A DNA stretch of 28,371 bases from Bacteroidales bacterium (GCA_007132395.1 SLOR01000341.1:1-28371), one strand, 5' to 3'; positions 14,550 to 23,320 are shown, counted from the stretch's first letter. Notes: a model not told the origin generated them from the sequence alone. Numbers and translations are program-made.

Positions 14550-16577
14550 TTATAAGTGTTTTTCCTTGAATAATTTTTCCAGTGCGAATAATTCATCACG
14601 CAAGCGTGCAGCTTCAACAAAATCAAGTGTTTTGGCAGCCTTTTCCATTTGTCTGCGGGAGTTATTCATGGCTTTTTGCAGTTGTTCTTTGCTCATATAT
14701 TGCACCACGGGGTCTGCGGCAATATCCACATTTTCCTGCTCAACATAAGCCTGCGATGCTTTGATACGGCTATCGGCTACAGAAGTCTGACCATGAATGG
14801 CCTCCACCGATTTTTTGATTTGCTCAGGTGTAATATTGTTCTCCTGATTGTATTGTAACTGTTTTTCTCTTTTCCTGTCGGTTGCATCGATGGTTCTCTG
14901 CATGGAATCGGTGATTTTATCGGCATACATTATCACCCTGCTGTTGATGTTCCGTGCTGCCCGACCAGCGGTTTGGGTAAGTGAGCGTTCGGAGCGCAGG
15001 AAACCTTCCTTGTCGGCATCCAGGATGGCCACCAGCGAAACCTCAGGCAGATCCAGTCCTTCGCGCAGCAGGTTTACCCCGATAAGCAAATCGAAAACTC
15101 CCAGGCGCAGATCGCGCAGAATTTCTACCCTTTCCACGGTATCCACATCGGAGTGTATATAGCGCGATTTTACACCCGCTTTGTCCATGTATTTGTTCAG
15201 TTCTTCTGCCATACGCTTGGTAAGAGTGGTAACCAGTACTCGCTCGTTTTTGCCGGTACGCAAATTGACTTCATGCAGCAAATCGTCAATCTGGTTAAGG
15301 CTTGGCCTTACCTCAATGATCGGTTCCAGTAGCCCGGTGGGCCTGATGACCTGTTCCACCACCACGCCTTCGCTTTTCTTCAGCTCGTAGTCGGCCGGGG
15401 TTGCACTCACGTATATGGCCTGGTTGATCATGGTTTCAAATTCTTCAAACTTCAGCGGGCGGTTGTCCAGTGCCGCCGGCAGCCTGAAGCCATATTCCAC
15501 CAGGGTGGTTTTTCTTGATCTGTCGCCTCCGTACATGGCATGCACCTGTGGCACGGTAACATGGCTCTCGTCAATGACCATGAGGTAGTCTTTCGGGAAG
15601 AAATCAAGCAGGCAGAAGGGTCTGGAGCCCGGATTCCTCCCGTCGAAATAGCGGGAGTAGTTTTCAATGCCTGAGCAGTAGCCCAGTTCGCGCATCATTT
15701 CCAAATCGTAATTTACCCTGTCTTCCAGTCTTTTGGCCTCCAGGGGGCGGCCGATTTCATTGAAATATTCCACCTGCTTTACCATATCGTCCTGAATATT
15801 ATAAATGGCATTTGCCATACGGTCTTTAGAGGTTACGAAGATATTGGCCGGGTAAATGGCGATTTGGTCAAAACTATCGTATTTGTGTCCCGTGAGTGGG
15901 TCAAAGGATTCTACGGCCTCTATTTCATCATCCCAGAATAAAATACGAAAGGCATAATCGGCATAAGCGGGAAATACATCCACCGTATCACCTTTTACCC
16001 TGAAAGTACCCCTGGTAAAATCGGCCTGAGTACGGCTGTACAAACTGCCCACCAGTTGATGCAGAAGCTTGTTGCGACTGATGATATCTCCTTTGTGGAC
16101 GCGGATAATATTTTCGGTGAAATCATCGGGATTACCAATACCATAAATGCACGACACTGAACTTACTACCAGCACATCCCTTCGCCCTGAAAGCAATGAA
16201 CTGGTAGCGCTGAGCCTTAGTTTTTCAATTTCGTCGTTGATGGAAAGATCTTTCTCAATATAGGTGTTGGTGCTGGGGATAAATGCTTCGGGCTGGTAGT
16301 AGTCGTAGTAGGAAACGAAGTATTCCACAGCATTATGCGGGAAAAACTGCTTAAACTCACCATAGAGCTGGGCAGCCAGAGTTTTGTTGTGGCTGAGTAC
16401 CAGGGTAGGTTTTTGTACCCTTTGCACCACGTTGGCAATGGTAAAAGTTTTGCCCGAGCCGGTTACACCCAGCAGGGTCTGATGGGGTACATCTGCTTCT
16501 ATGCCCTGCACCAGTTGTTCAATGGCCTGGGGTTGATCGCCTGTGGGCTTGAATTCCGATTGTAACTGAAAGGGCAT
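14550..16577 (-). CDS. uvrB: Excinuclease ABC subunit B
   Basis: 675 residues. UvrB receives damaged DNA from UvrA, verifies the lesion with its helicase-like motor, and recruits UvrC for the cuts of nucleotide excision repair. Walker A is GVTGSGKT (37-44). The damage-sensing beta-hairpin is YYDYYQPEAFIPSTNTYIEKD (90-110) with its conserved tyrosines. Walker B is VIDESH. The helicase C-terminal motifs include GVNLLREGLDLPEVSLVAIL and QTAGRAARN. The C-terminal UVR domain is present as QLQKAMNNSRRQMEKAAKTLDFVEAARLRDEL and binds UvrC. Length and motif order are normal. The downstream M23 gene starts 5 bases later, so the two probably share a transcript. A partial -7 match, TGTATTTG, sits at 16599-16606 without a -33 box. 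Confidence 0.98.
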   Translation of the reverse strand: MPFQLQSEFKPTGDQPQAIEQLVQGIEADVPHQTLLGVTGSGKTFTIANVVQRVQKPTLVLSHNKTLAAQLYGEFKQFFPHNAVEYFVSYYDYYQPEAFIPSTNTYIEKDLSINDEIEKLRLSATSSLLSGRRDVLVVSSVSCIYGIGNPDDFTENIIRVHKGDIISRNKLLHQLVGSLYSRTQADFTRGTFRVKGDTVDVFPAYADYAFRILFWDDEIEAVESFDPLTGHKYDSFDQIAIYPANIFVTSKDRMANAIYNIQDDMVKQVEYFNEIGRPLEAKRLEDRVNYDLEMMRELGYCSGIENYSRYFDGRNPGSRPFCLLDFFPKDYLMVIDESHVTVPQVHAMYGGDRSRKTTLVEYGFRLPAALDNRPLKFEEFETMINQAIYVSATPADYELKKSEGVVVEQVIRPTGLLEPIIEVRPSLNQIDDLLHEVNLRTGKNERVLVTTLTKRMAEELNKYMDKAGVKSRYIHSDVDTVERVEILRDLRLGVFDLLIGVNLLREGLDLPEVSLVAILDADKEGFLRSERSLTQTAGRAARNINSRVIMYADKITDSMQRTIDATDRKREKQLQYNQENNITPEQIKKSVEAIHGQTSVADSRIKASQAYVEQENVDIAADPVVQYMSKEQLQKAMNNSRRQMEKAAKTLDFVEAARLRDELFALEKLFKEKHL

Positions 16578-16631
16578 AGAGTGTTTTTTGCGAAATTACA
16601 AATACATTGCGAATTCAGATGTGAATAAACT

Positions 16632-16663
16632 AAAAAAGGGCTGATTTTGCTCAGCCCTTTTTT
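16632..16663 (-). terminator. Rho-independent terminator of the small barrel-like protein gene
   Basis: 13-bp perfect stem AAAAAAGGGCTGA (16632-16644) / TCAGCCCTTTTTT (16651-16663), 6-base loop. It begins 7 bases past the stop of the gene at 16671. On both strands the stem ends in A/T runs. No plus-strand gene reads into it. Confidence 0.85.
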
Positions 16664-16670
16664 AAAAATG

Positions 16671-17147
16671 TTACTGGAATGTATATCTGAGTGTTAGTCC
16701 AGACCCCATCCATACGCCGGTATGCCCGAAAATATTGAATGCAGGGGTTAGGTCAGCGCCTATGGTAACAGGGATTTCTTCAATTTTATATTCTAAACCC
16801 AGGGCACCCATTACCCCGAAAGTGCTTACATTTCCTCTTTCGTCCTTGCCAAACCAGGGAGTATACTGCCTGTCATAAAAACCGGCATGGGCTCCGCCCC
16901 CGTAATACCATGATAGCCCCGGGGCGTCAAAAGCATTGGCATGGCGCTGCAGCATTCCGGCCAGCATGAAGCCACGATGGTGGAAGGCGGCTATTCCTTC
17001 TACGGCGTCGGTGCGCGAGATAAAATGTTTTATGGAGATACCACTGAAGAAACCACCACGCACTCCCAGTGCTGTTTGATAATCCTGAGCTTTAACCATG
17101 GGTAAGCCCAACATAATTATAAAAATAAATACAGCTATCTTTTTCAT
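16671..17147 (-). CDS. Small outer-membrane beta-barrel-like protein
   Basis: 158 residues from the ATG at 17145-17147. This start gives a textbook signal peptide, MKKIAVFIFIIMLGLPMVKA, with cleavage before QDYQ. An in-frame ATG 20 codons upstream only adds residues with no signal character. The mature part alternates hydrophobic and polar residues with many glycines (ALGVRGGFFSGISIKHF, FGVMGALGLEYKIEEIPVTIG) and ends in an aromatic, RYTFQ, as outer-membrane barrels do. The predicted barrel would be about eight strands. No family is certain. The gene has its own hairpin terminator and a 114-base upstream gap, so it may be transcribed separately from the mutL-rhomboid run upstream. Confidence 0.75.
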   Translation of the reverse strand: MKKIAVFIFIIMLGLPMVKAQDYQTALGVRGGFFSGISIKHFISRTDAVEGIAAFHHRGFMLAGMLQRHANAFDAPGLSWYYGGGAHAGFYDRQYTPWFGKDERGNVSTFGVMGALGLEYKIEEIPVTIGADLTPAFNIFGHTGVWMGSGLTLRYTFQ

Positions 17148-17261
17148 ATTTGATTTTTTAAGTGATGTTTTATGTAAATTGAAGATTTTCTGCAACTGCA
17201 ATCGCATAACGACTTTTGCCGTATTTTAGTATGTTTTGTTAAAAGGAATCGTGTTTATGTA

Positions 17262-18416
17262 TCACTGTGTATTTACTGCGTTTTTATTTTCAAGGTTCAA
17301 CCACACCGATACCGGGTAATGGTCGGAGTAGTCCTGCTTTCCGGTTGAAAAGTTGTAGGGTTTGAACTCATGGGTATGCATAATATAATCGATTCTGAAG
17401 CCGGGTAAATTCCACTCGTAGGTAACTCCTGTTCCCTTTGCGCTGGAAAAAGCGTCATTGAGCCTGCGGGTGAGCACGCGGTAAGCATACGACACGGGGG
17501 TGTCGTTAAAATCACCTGCCAGTATTACGGGGTATGGGCTTTCGTCAATATGGCTGGCCACCAGCTTTACCTGTACAGCCCTTTGTGCAAAGGCACTATG
17601 CAGGTATCCCAAAATTCTCAGACTTCCTTCCAGGAAATGCTCTCTGTCAGGCAGTTGCTCGACATTGGTCATGTTTTCCACAAAAAGATAGTCTTCCCTG
17701 CTTAACCCAATGGATTCAAAATGCACGTTATATACCCGGATGGTATCCTCATGCACTTTGATATCGGTGTATATACAAAGGTTTCCTGCCCGGGTGGGGA
17801 ATTTGATAAGCCCCTTGTTTATGATGGGATACCGTGAAAAGGTGGCCAGCCCGAAAAAGTTTATATCTCTCGAAGAGCGTGTAAACTCAGCATGAGCATA
17901 AGCTGTGCCGGCAATTCGGGGTATGGTATCAAGGGTTTTGAAAGCACCGGTTTTATCGTGTACAAATTCCTGAAAGCAAATAATATCGAAATCTTCTTCC
18001 CCGATAAACCGGTAAATATTATCTCTGTCGGTAAAGTTTAGCTCCCATTGTGGCCCGTAATTATAAAGCCCGAAAACCCTTACATTATAACTAAGCACGT
18101 GAAGGTTGGTTCCGGTATCAGGCAGGGGGCGTGAAGTATTGCTAAAACTGATGAAGCTTTGCACATGCCCGTAACCTATTATAATTGCAATCAGCGAAAG
18201 AAGAAAATACAACCTACCCCGAATCATCCACAATAATACAAACCCGAGATTGATAAGCAGGACAATAGGATAAACCAGCCCGGGAAGAGCCACCGGCCAG
18301 AAAAATTCAGGATTGATGTGCGAACCCAGGTAAATAAAAAGTAGTGCCAATACAGCAAGAGAATTGAAAAACAAAAGAATTCTCCCCAGAAATGAAATTT
18401 TGCGCTTAGACTTCAA
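17262..18416 (-). CDS. Membrane-anchored endonuclease/exonuclease/phosphatase (EEP) family protein
   Basis: 384 residues. Three hydrophobic segments (about 12-30, 38-60 and 66-86) anchor the protein, followed by an EEP (DNase I-like) domain with every catalytic block: LSYNVRVFG (metal/substrate Asn), DIICFQEF (metal-binding Glu), GDFNDTP (Asp and Asn), and SDHYPVSVW (Asp-His pair near the C-terminus). EEP domains cut phosphodiester or phosphomonoester bonds in nucleic acids, inositol phosphates or sphingomyelin, so the substrate is open. With an odd number of membrane segments the topology of the catalytic domain is uncertain; an extracytoplasmic domain would suit lipid or extracellular DNA. 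It lies 30 bases downstream of the first rhomboid gene. Confidence 0.88.
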   Translation of the reverse strand: MKSKRKISFLGRILLFFNSLAVLALLFIYLGSHINPEFFWPVALPGLVYPIVLLINLGFVLLWMIRGRLYFLLSLIAIIIGYGHVQSFISFSNTSRPLPDTGTNLHVLSYNVRVFGLYNYGPQWELNFTDRDNIYRFIGEEDFDIICFQEFVHDKTGAFKTLDTIPRIAGTAYAHAEFTRSSRDINFFGLATFSRYPIINKGLIKFPTRAGNLCIYTDIKVHEDTIRVYNVHFESIGLSREDYLFVENMTNVEQLPDREHFLEGSLRILGYLHSAFAQRAVQVKLVASHIDESPYPVILAGDFNDTPVSYAYRVLTRRLNDAFSSAKGTGVTYEWNLPGFRIDYIMHTHEFKPYNFSTGKQDYSDHYPVSVWLNLENKNAVNTQ

Positions 18417-18446
18417 TGTTTGCGGTATTAATGTAATGCTGCCTAC

Positions 18447-19343
18447 CTATTCCTTATTGCTCATTTTGAAAAGGACTTCCTTTTCTCTGGATGTAAGACT
18501 CTCGTAACCATGTTTGGAAATTTTGTCCAGTATTTCATCCATTTCCTTTTGTTTCTCTTTTCGTTGTTTGTTGTAAGCATCATCACTTACCGGCCGTTGG
18601 TTACGGTATTCAACCTTCATTTTCGGGCTGGGACGAAACAAAGCACCCAGAGCATGAATCCATTGGGTAGCCCATTTGCCCGGGTCTTTCCCGTTTTTAA
18701 GTAAGGCGATGTAGGCAAATCCCCACAAAGCACCTCCCAGGTGTGCCAGGTGTCCTCCGGCATTACCCTTGTCGATACTGATTAGATCAATCACCACAAA
18801 AAAGATGGCAATATATTTCAGGCGGATGCGACCCAGAATGATGAGGGGAAGCTGATAGTTGGGCATATAAGTGGCAATGGCTACAAATATTGCCAGCACC
18901 GATGCCGAAGCGCCTATGGCAACGGCCATGGATTTTACCTGCTGAAACACCGGGAAGATGTTATAGGCTACAATGAAAAACACAGCCCCTATCAGCCCAC
19001 CAATAAAATATGTGCCTGTAAGGCGGTTCTCGCCCAGAAAATCCCGGAACAACCTTCCTCCTATATACAGCATAATCATATTAAAGAGGATATGGAAAAA
19101 GTCGAAATGCAGGAACATATACGAAATGAGTGTCCAGGGCCTTTTTATCAAAGACTCCATACCCGAGGGAACACCCAGCCAGTGAATGATACCGTCGTAA
19201 GCAGAAGGAGCGTCTACCAGGAAAAATATTACACGCACAAAACTCACCAGCACAAAAATGGCTATGTTGATGCCTATGAGCCGCGATAATACAGACCCTT
19301 TTATGAAAAAATCACGAAGCTCTTCTAAAAAAGATGATTGCAT
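18447..19343 (-). CDS. Rhomboid family intramembrane serine protease (first of two)
   Basis: 298 residues, six membrane segments and a cytoplasmic charged tail (about 225-298, KQRKEKQKEMDEI). Rhomboid features: H84 and N88 in HILFNMI (TM2 oxyanion residues), catalytic Ser146 in IGASASVLA, and catalytic His201 in GGHLAHLGGALWG. The usual GxSG is GASA here, with the second glycine replaced by alanine; the serine is kept, so it may still be active. Rhomboids cleave single-pass membrane proteins inside the bilayer, with unknown targets here. The C-terminal tail extends about 75 residues past the core. It lies between the second rhomboid (116 bases away) and the EEP gene (30 bases). Confidence 0.88.
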   Translation of the reverse strand: MQSSFLEELRDFFIKGSVLSRLIGINIAIFVLVSFVRVIFFLVDAPSAYDGIIHWLGVPSGMESLIKRPWTLISYMFLHFDFFHILFNMIMLYIGGRLFRDFLGENRLTGTYFIGGLIGAVFFIVAYNIFPVFQQVKSMAVAIGASASVLAIFVAIATYMPNYQLPLIILGRIRLKYIAIFFVVIDLISIDKGNAGGHLAHLGGALWGFAYIALLKNGKDPGKWATQWIHALGALFRPSPKMKVEYRNQRPVSDDAYNKQRKEKQKEMDEILDKISKHGYESLTSREKEVLFKMSNKE

Positions 19344-19375
19344 ACTTTCAAAGTTTTACTTAATTGTCTTCAACC

Positions 19376-19445
19376 CAAAATCTCAATCCCGAATCCTTTC
19401 AGTCCCGGGATTTCACTTCGCTCAACTTCGCTCCGTTCAGCCTTA
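19376..19445. repeat. Short repeat-like palindromic stretch between the two rhomboid genes
   Basis: AATCCCG (19382-19388) pairs with CGGGATT (19407-19413). The run CTTCGCTCAACTTCGCTCCG around 19418-19437 repeats CTTCGCTC twice. It resembles Bacteroidota intergenic repeats built on CTTCGCTC but is degenerate. No gene is present here. Confidence 0.35.
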
Positions 19446-19459
19446 AACTCAGCCTAATC

Positions 19460-20299
19460 CTAAAACCTTCCCTTGCTTTTCCAGTATCTAATCAACAGGT
19501 ATCCAAACAGCATTCCCCCCAGGTGGGCAAAGTGCGCCACATTGCTTCCGGGGCGATTGGCAATACCGAAATATAATTCCATGGCACCATACATCATAAC
19601 AAAATATTTGGCCTTAATGGGGATAGCGAAGAACAGATAAATGAGTGAGTTGGGAAATAACATACCAAATGCCAGCAAAATCCCAAATACCGCACCCGAT
19701 GCTCCAACTACTACCGGTGCATTAAGGAAATCAATTTTGTATTGATTGAGGAAGTTGACGGCTCTTACCAGGGCTTCATTGGGAGAAGAACTGATAAGGC
19801 TGTTATAATCACGGGTAAATACACGAAAATTATTCTGAATCTCGTAAGAGGTTACCTTGAAATAATCCGACTCAAAAAAAGCTTTTACGCTTTCGTGGTC
19901 AGGGTTTTCCAGTACCATATTTACGGCCTGTAGGGTGGGGAGCATCTGGTAGTATAATATTGCATAGTGCAGCAGAGCTGCACCAAATCCTGTTATGAAG
20001 TAGTAAGTGAGAAATCGCTTGGGCCCCCATACATTTTCCAACACATTTCCAAACATCCATAGGGCAAACATGTTGAAAAACAGATGCGTAAAACCACCAT
20101 GCATAAACATATAGCTGACAAACTGGTAGGGAGCAAAGTTTTGTGCCCCGGGAAAGTGCAGCCCAAGCACCCTGTACAAATCTATGCCGAAAGCATTGCC
20201 CAGGGCAATGGTGGCGAGAAAAAACAAACCATTAATTATCAGCAGGTTCTTTACAATGGGAGGAAGCAGTGTAAAGCCCCCGGGTCGGAATTGTTGCAT
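19460..20299 (-). CDS. Rhomboid family intramembrane serine protease (second of two, with long loop)
   Basis: 279 residues with the full rhomboid signature: H72 and N76 (THLFFNMF), catalytic Ser201 in VGASGAVFGI, and His259 in VAHFAHLGGMLFG. Between about residues 118 and 195 a charged loop (with HESVKAFFESDYF and EALVRAVNFLNQY) interrupts the membrane core in front of the catalytic-serine helix. This is about 75 residues, much longer than the same loop in GlpG. The N-terminus is short, without an added cytoplasmic domain. It lies 209 bases downstream of mutL; a -7-like TATTTTTG on the minus strand at 20433-20440 has no -33 partner. The pairing of two unlike rhomboids next to mutL is a layout I recall from other Bacteroidota. 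Confidence 0.9.
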   Translation of the reverse strand: MQQFRPGGFTLLPPIVKNLLIINGLFFLATIALGNAFGIDLYRVLGLHFPGAQNFAPYQFVSYMFMHGGFTHLFFNMFALWMFGNVLENVWGPKRFLTYYFITGFGAALLHYAILYYQMLPTLQAVNMVLENPDHESVKAFFESDYFKVTSYEIQNNFRVFTRDYNSLISSSPNEALVRAVNFLNQYKIDFLNAPVVVGASGAVFGILLAFGMLFPNSLIYLFFAIPIKAKYFVMMYGAMELYFGIANRPGSNVAHFAHLGGMLFGYLLIRYWKSKGRF

Positions 20300-20508
20300 A
20301 TTATGTTTTTTATTTCAAAGTAAATAAACACCACACCATGGGTCTTGTTTGATTGTGCAAGCCGGTAAAAGATCCATTTCTGCAAAAGTATCCCTGACGG
20401 AAAGACGGGATGCAGTCCTTTGCCGGCAAGGGCAAAAATACAATTTTTGGAGATATCATTGCCTCATGCAACACATATACGGGGTCTAATAGCTTTTATT
20501 GCCCGGAA

Positions 20509-22374
20509 TTACCGGAACTTATCCATTATCTCTTCCATGCTCAAGATGGTAAGTGTGGGCTTGCCCGAAGGGGTCTGGTAAGGCATTTCGCACGAAAAGA
20601 GAGCGTCTGCCAGCGCATTCATTTCCTCCTCGTTCATTACCTTTCCATGTTTCACCGAAAGACTTTTGGCCAGCGCGCGCGCCAGGTTTACCCGGGTGTC
20701 GAGCTTTATCTCCGCACTATTTTTTTTAAAATTTTCCAGGATAGACTCAATGACCTGTTGAAGGTTTTCGTTTTCGGGTAAATCGGCCGGGATGGCATTT
20801 ACCACAAAGGTGTTTTTGCCAAACTCGTTGATGTCAAATCCCAGGGAAACAATGTCGTGTTTTATTTCATTCATCAGCTGCACGTCGGCCTCCATAAGTT
20901 TTATTTGTTCTGGATACAGCAGGGTTTGAGAGGAGGCTTTCTGGGTTTCAAGCAGTTTCAGGTGTTTCTCGAAAAGAATCCTTTCGTGTGCCCTTTGCTG
21001 GTCGATAAGCATCAGTCCTGATTTTATGGAGGACAGAATATAGCGCCCCTGCAGGTGCATAAATTTTTTCGCTTGCGCTTGTGCGGCGCTGCTACCCCAA
21101 TCGGAGCTTATGATGGTTTGACGTTCAGGTTCTTTTTCATCGTCAAACAGGTTTTTGTTTTCCTGCCCTTCCTTTTCTAAGGGAGGAAAAAGCGTTTCCC
21201 AGTTTTTGGCATTGGCCCTGGAGGTAAGATTCTTCCCCGACCAGGAAGAGCCCTGCGGAGTGCTTGTGCCGAAAGGGTTATAGTCGGGGTTTACCTCGAT
21301 AACAGGTGGAGTTACCGGTTTGTCCTTGTCGAAGCGCATATCGTCGAAGGCTGTTTCTCTTTCGAAATCAAGGGTCGGTACAATGTTAAACCTCCCCAGG
21401 CTTCTTTTTACAGCCGCACGCAATATCTGGTAGATGAACTTCTCATCCTGAAATTTTATCTCCGTTTTGGTGGGATGTACATTAACATCAATCTGGGCAG
21501 GGTCAATCTCCATGAAGATGAAGAAAGACGGGTAGGCATCATCGGGAATAAGTTCTGAAAAGGCATATTCCACAGCGTGATTGAGGTAGGGAGAGCGAAT
21601 GTAGCGGTTGTTGACAAAAAAGTATTGTTCGCCACGGGTTTTTCTGGCATATTCGGGTTTGAGAACAAATCCATTGAGTTTTACAATTTCCGTTTCCTCA
21701 TTAACAGGGATAAGCCTGGATTTGTAGGAGTTATTGAACAGATTGACAATACGCTGGTTAAGGTTGCCCGCATCGGCCTGTATGTTGAGCTGATTGTTGT
21801 AATAGTAGGAAAAAGCGATATGTGGATGGGCCAAAGCCACCCGTATAAGTTCATTATGGATGTGGGTCTTTTCCACATTGTCACTTTTCAGGAAATTGCG
21901 TCGGGCGGGCGTGTTGAAAAACAGGTTTTTTACGGCAATGCTTGTGCCTTTGGGTGCCTGGCAGGCTTGTTGGGATTCGAGTTTTGACCCTTCAATAATA
22001 ATTTCAGTGCCCAGGGAGTTTTCTTGGGTGCGTGTTTTCAGCTCTACCCTTGCCACAGAAGCGATGGAGGCCAGTGCCTCACCCCTGAAACCCATGGTGG
22101 TGAGGGCAAAAAGGTCTTTGGCATTGCTGATTTTACTGGTAGCATGGCGTTCAAAGCACATGCGTGCGTCGGTTTCCGACATGCCCTTTCCATTGTCGCT
22201 AACCTGCACCAGGGTGCGTCCGGCATCTTTTATAATGAGTTTTATATCGGTGGCTCCGGCATCTATGGCGTTTTCCAAAAGTTCCTTTACCACCGAGGCA
22301 GGGCGCTGTACTACCTCTCCGGCGGCAATTTGGTTGGCTACCGAATCGGGAAGAAGTTTTATGATATCAGACAT
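20509..22374 (-). CDS. mutL: DNA mismatch repair protein MutL
   Basis: 621 residues. MutL couples mismatch recognition by MutS to strand removal. The N-terminal GHKL ATPase has its four motifs: ENAIDAGAT, DNGKGM, GFRGEALASI and KGTSIAVKNLFFNTPARRNFL. The transducer domain follows (INVHPTKTEI appears as DVNVHPTKTEIKFQ). After a linker (about 345-425) comes the C-terminal dimerisation domain. There the nicking motif DQHA(x)2E(x)4E reads DQQRAHERILFE from D458, so His is Gln; the later C-x-x-x-R and C-P-H-G-R-P motifs read SLSVKHG and TPSGKPT. Endonuclease activity is therefore in doubt; other Bacteroidota share this form. It follows a small membrane protein gene by 21 bases and likely shares its promoter at 22702-22733. 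Confidence 0.97.
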   Translation of the reverse strand: MSDIIKLLPDSVANQIAAGEVVQRPASVVKELLENAIDAGATDIKLIIKDAGRTLVQVSDNGKGMSETDARMCFERHATSKISNAKDLFALTTMGFRGEALASIASVARVELKTRTQENSLGTEIIIEGSKLESQQACQAPKGTSIAVKNLFFNTPARRNFLKSDNVEKTHIHNELIRVALAHPHIAFSYYYNNQLNIQADAGNLNQRIVNLFNNSYKSRLIPVNEETEIVKLNGFVLKPEYARKTRGEQYFFVNNRYIRSPYLNHAVEYAFSELIPDDAYPSFFIFMEIDPAQIDVNVHPTKTEIKFQDEKFIYQILRAAVKRSLGRFNIVPTLDFERETAFDDMRFDKDKPVTPPVIEVNPDYNPFGTSTPQGSSWSGKNLTSRANAKNWETLFPPLEKEGQENKNLFDDEKEPERQTIISSDWGSSAAQAQAKKFMHLQGRYILSSIKSGLMLIDQQRAHERILFEKHLKLLETQKASSQTLLYPEQIKLMEADVQLMNEIKHDIVSLGFDINEFGKNTFVVNAIPADLPENENLQQVIESILENFKKNSAEIKLDTRVNLARALAKSLSVKHGKVMNEEEMNALADALFSCEMPYQTPSGKPTLTILSMEEIMDKFR

Positions 22375-22395
22375 GTAACAATGAAAAAAATCGAA

Positions 22396-22662
22396 TTAAC
22401 GAAGGAAAATGTAATAAAAGGCCAGTGAAATAATAAAGAGAACACCCAGGAGCCTTAAGTTGGAGTTTTTACGGGCCCTGGCGCCGGAGTTCCTTCTCCA
22501 TCGCAATTCCATCCGTTCGCGCAAAGCTTCAGCATAATCTTTTTTAGTGTCTTCCAATGCTGTTTTCATACGCTTTTCGCGTTCTTCCTTCGCCTTGTCC
22601 CAGTAAACCGGACGGTAGTTGAAGTGCTTGTTTCTGGGGGTCTTGAAAAATGTAAGGGCCAT
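22396..22662 (-). CDS. Small conserved C-terminally anchored membrane protein
   Basis: 88 residues. An N-terminal motif KTPRNKHFNYRPVYWDKAKEEREKR is followed by a charged, probably coiled-coil helix to about residue 65. The protein ends with a single membrane segment (about 70-87, LLGVLFIISLAFYYIFL) and a lone Arg. There is no signal peptide, so it should be a tail-anchored inner-membrane protein with a cytoplasmic basic part. I recognise the FxYxPxYxDxxKEE pattern from small Bacteroidota proteins but know no function. The location directly upstream of mutL (21 bases) and a strong promoter in front suggest co-expression with mutL. Confidence 0.75.
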   Translation of the reverse strand: MALTFFKTPRNKHFNYRPVYWDKAKEEREKRMKTALEDTKKDYAEALRERMELRWRRNSGARARKNSNLRLLGVLFIISLAFYYIFLR

Positions 22663-22701
22663 CGGGTTAATTTGGATAAAAAATCAATTTCTTCTTACAG
22701 G

Positions 22702-22733
22702 CAAAGGTACAAATAATCTCGGGTACCAGCAAA
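22702..22733 (-). promoter_or_regulatory. Bacteroidota-type promoter of the small protein-mutL operon
   Basis: Minus strand: TTTG (22730-22733), 20 bases, TACCTTTG (22702-22709). Both boxes match TTTG / TAnnTTTG in full. The -7 box is 39 bases before the start codon at 22662. Confidence 0.7.
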
Positions 22734-22807
22734 AATGCACTTGTGGGGTGGGGCATTTTTGCCGGTAAACGGGTAGTGCCTGAAGTATGGCCATCAAGGT
22801 AGTAAAC

Positions 22808-23212
22808 TTACTTCCCGTGCGCTTTAACGCCTTCAATCACTTTTTTTACTTTCTCCCTTACTTCTGCGGCAAGGGTTTCCAACTGGGGGTTTGTCACTGG
22901 TGCCATCATGGCATGTGGGTCAACAGTAGAAATTTCCACGCTGCCGTCCTCATGCTGCTCAACCACTACATTGCAGGGTAATAACACACCCAGCTTACCT
23001 TCGACCTGCAGCGCCTTATGGGCAAAATGCGGGTTGCAGGCACCCAGGATAATGTAGGGCCGGAAATCGGCATCAATTTTTTTCTTTAGGGTTTCTTTCA
23101 CGTTGATTTGGGTAAGAACGCCAAATCCTTCCTTTTGTAATTCTGAAGTGGCCAGCTCAATAGCCTCTTCAAAAGGGGTTTGCTGCAAAGTTGTACTGAA
23201 ATAATAGCTCAT
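22808..23212 (-). CDS. DUF302 domain protein
   Basis: 134 residues from the ATG at 23210-23212, which gives the family N-terminus MSYYFSTTLQQTPFEEAIELATSELQKEGFGVLTQINVKETLKKKID. A longer in-frame start 42 codons upstream would include sequence overlapping a GC-rich repeat and is rejected. The family core is LGACNPHFAHKALQVEGKLGVLLPCNVVV, with two conserved Cys (CN motifs), and a C-terminal VDPHAMM…LETLAAEVREKVKKVI helix. DUF302 is small, soluble and of unknown function; it is often met near redox or stress genes. No signal peptide or membrane segment. A CATATTTG (23309-23316, 7 of 8 to the -7 box, no -33) lies upstream. Confidence 0.85.
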   Translation of the reverse strand: MSYYFSTTLQQTPFEEAIELATSELQKEGFGVLTQINVKETLKKKIDADFRPYIILGACNPHFAHKALQVEGKLGVLLPCNVVVEQHEDGSVEISTVDPHAMMAPVTNPQLETLAAEVREKVKKVIEGVKAHGK

Positions 23213-23320
23213 GGTTTCTCGTTTTACCTGTATAAACCACAGCAGGCAATAAAAGTTTTTAATGATTAACCGTTTTCTTGCCGGTACTGATAAAAAAGAG
23301 TTTAAAGACAAATATGACCT

